A stretch of DNA of 64,000 nucleotides from Gymnopus androsaceus JB14 (taxonomy: Eukaryota; Basidiomycota; Agaricomycetes; Agaricales; Omphalotaceae), in contig ML769478.1 of NCBI GenBank assembly GCA_009733575.1, positions 124,001-188,000 of the forward strand, in the 5' to 3' direction. Shown here one piece after another: positions 62,730 through 64,000 of the stretch (position 1 is the first letter of the stretch; each line of letters begins with the position of its first letter). The notes beneath the pieces were generated by a model. The model was not told where the DNA came from, ran no database searches, and saw nothing but the letters and a program-made list of their open reading frames with translations. Both the position numbers and the translations under genes were made by a program.

Positions 62730-64000
62730 TGTTTCGATTAATGCCGACAAGAGAATTGCGAATCTGTCTCGGAAGAGTCGATAGTTTTGGATAGAAGAAA
62801 AGGTTCTGTCAAAGGTAGGATTTGGAAAACGGATTACTGGCTTGGTGCAGTATAAATATTTAGACAGATGATATATCGAGAAGATCTGCGATATGGAATG
62901 GCTCTTCTGTGAAATGCGAGCATACTGTGAATGAACCTTTCATTTCTCGTCACTGTACGAGAGCGAGGGTATGAACTCTAATCTTTTGGGATTTCAATAT
63001 ATTGTCTGCTTAGGATCGTCATTCCTACCCAAAAGGGAATGCATGCATGCTAAAGGCTGGGCTTTTCTGCATGTGAACAAGTGAACGTAAGTAGATGAGC
63101 TCAAAATATCGAAACATACGCGGAGCGGACCACAGCTAACTGCGATAAAGCAGAGACAGAGAGACAACCCCGCAGCCAACTGATTAGCTTCAAGTCGGTG
63201 GTGATTATGAACCTGGATTCCGTCCGGAGCCTATGGGAGCGAAAAAATGATAGACAGCTATTATTCTCAAAATGGAAATCTATGGAAAACTGAATGGCTG
63301 CGATATACAATGTAGGACAGATGTGCGATGAAAACCCCTCAACCTCGAGGCATTGACACATTATAGTGAGCGGGGCAGCCTTGAGAACGGATACCTAGGC
63401 AAACAGCACCTTCATGATCAGCCGCAATATTTCCAATTACAGCATCGCAAACCTTCCTCCTCACTCTGATTCAATGAACGTACGAGTCATACACGGCGAG
63501 AAACTCTGTCCAGCGTTACATTAGATGTGAGAACGAATGACATTGCTGCACACTAGTTTTCCGTCTCCAAACATACATAATCAGACACCTTCCACATTCG
63601 GGGTCTCCGGTGTGCAAAATTTCGGGCCCGCACTCTAAAGCCTCATTTTGCGCCCTCGGGATAACCCTAACCGCTAAACCAGCTAACCCGGGACGCATCT
63701 GGGTGAACCTAACCCATTGACTTACCACAACTAGTATGCCAATGTGAGCGTGAGCTACGTGAATGTACGTGAACTTCAGGAACGAAAATGAAGGTGTCCG
63801 ATCACCCCTTTCCCTTTATCCAGATATTACCCCCTGGCCTACAAATTACGTGCGTAGCGGAGGCTCAAATGTTCAACGTTCAAGGTTCAACCTCAACGAG
63901 CATTTTCTATGACGTTAGATTTCACGGAATATTCTGTCCGTTACTTTAATGGAGCGTACTCCATTTACTGTACATCCTACACTGTCTACCAATTCTCCAG
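62730..64000. other. Right-hand intergenic region
   Basis: No gene is supported. The left end is the promoter of the FHA gene. Short open frames on the minus strand (62994-63179, 63101-63361, 63516-63728) show no known motif. A single TAACCCTAA stretch near 63664 is not a telomere repeat array. Confidence 0.45.

Noticed and set aside
63620..63720. tRNA-like or telomere-like motif (TAACCCTAA, GGTTTAGCGGTTAG)
   Set aside because: Only one telomere-like unit, and no T arm or paired acceptor for a tRNA.

Overview
The window is nuclear DNA of a filamentous basidiomycete, most likely an Agaricomycete. Protein-coding genes are split by many 45-70 bp GT..AG introns. Gene families are typical of mushrooms: a Zn2Cys6 transcription factor with a fungal regulatory domain, DUF6533 seven-helix proteins, DUF7330 proteins, a secreted type-B esterase, a MYND-finger protein and a membrane-anchored ubiquitin-fold protein. 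Both tRNA genes carry introns. Boundaries given here are manual splice models, not transcript-supported.

Layout. 0.5-2.3 kb: broken coding fragments, one weakly like a polyketide synthase product-template domain. 3.0-6.9 kb (-): large tandem-RRM RNA-binding protein. 7.5-8.4 kb: tandem units with one good tRNA-Ala(CGC) and decayed copies. 8.6-12.1 kb (+): Zn2Cys6 regulator. 12.7-14.2 kb (+): broken gene whose N-terminus copies the histone H3 tail. 14.2-16.7 kb (-): DUF6533 gene with a 674-bp TIR element in an intron. 16.9-30.6 kb: a graveyard of mobile DNA (hAT, copia, LTR and foldback elements, a multicopy repeat-associated family). 30.7-35.2 kb: two more copies of the DUF6533 segment; a fourth, divergent DUF6533 gene follows at 35.4-36.9 kb. 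38.8-42.2 kb (-): intact cyclophilin and secreted type-B carboxylesterase. 42.6-43.2 kb: small secreted protein. 44.0-49.0 kb (-): a nested paralogue array, DUF7330 / secreted kinase-like / secreted kinase-like (broken) / DUF7330. 49.3-50.6 kb (-): truncated ribosomal protein eL20 gene whose last intron holds an inverted-repeat element. 50.8-52.5 kb (+): secreted metallophosphoesterase. 53.3-55.8 kb (-): MYND protein. 56.3 kb (-): tRNA-Trp. 57.3-58.4 kb (+): ubiquitin-fold protein with a Cys-rich lipidation tail. 62.1-62.7 kb (-): FHA-domain protein. The rest of 58.4-64 kb is mostly non-coding with degenerate repeats.

No operon-like pathway is visible. The points most worth a second look are the H3-tail mimic, the array of secreted kinase-like and DUF7330 paralogues, the segment triplication whose two empty sites date a TIR element, and the eL20 copy lacking conserved blocks. 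Many otherwise good genes are broken by single-base shifts while the cyclophilin, esterase and ubiquitin-fold genes are clean. Either the assembly carries indels or several genes here are decaying; the sequence alone cannot decide.
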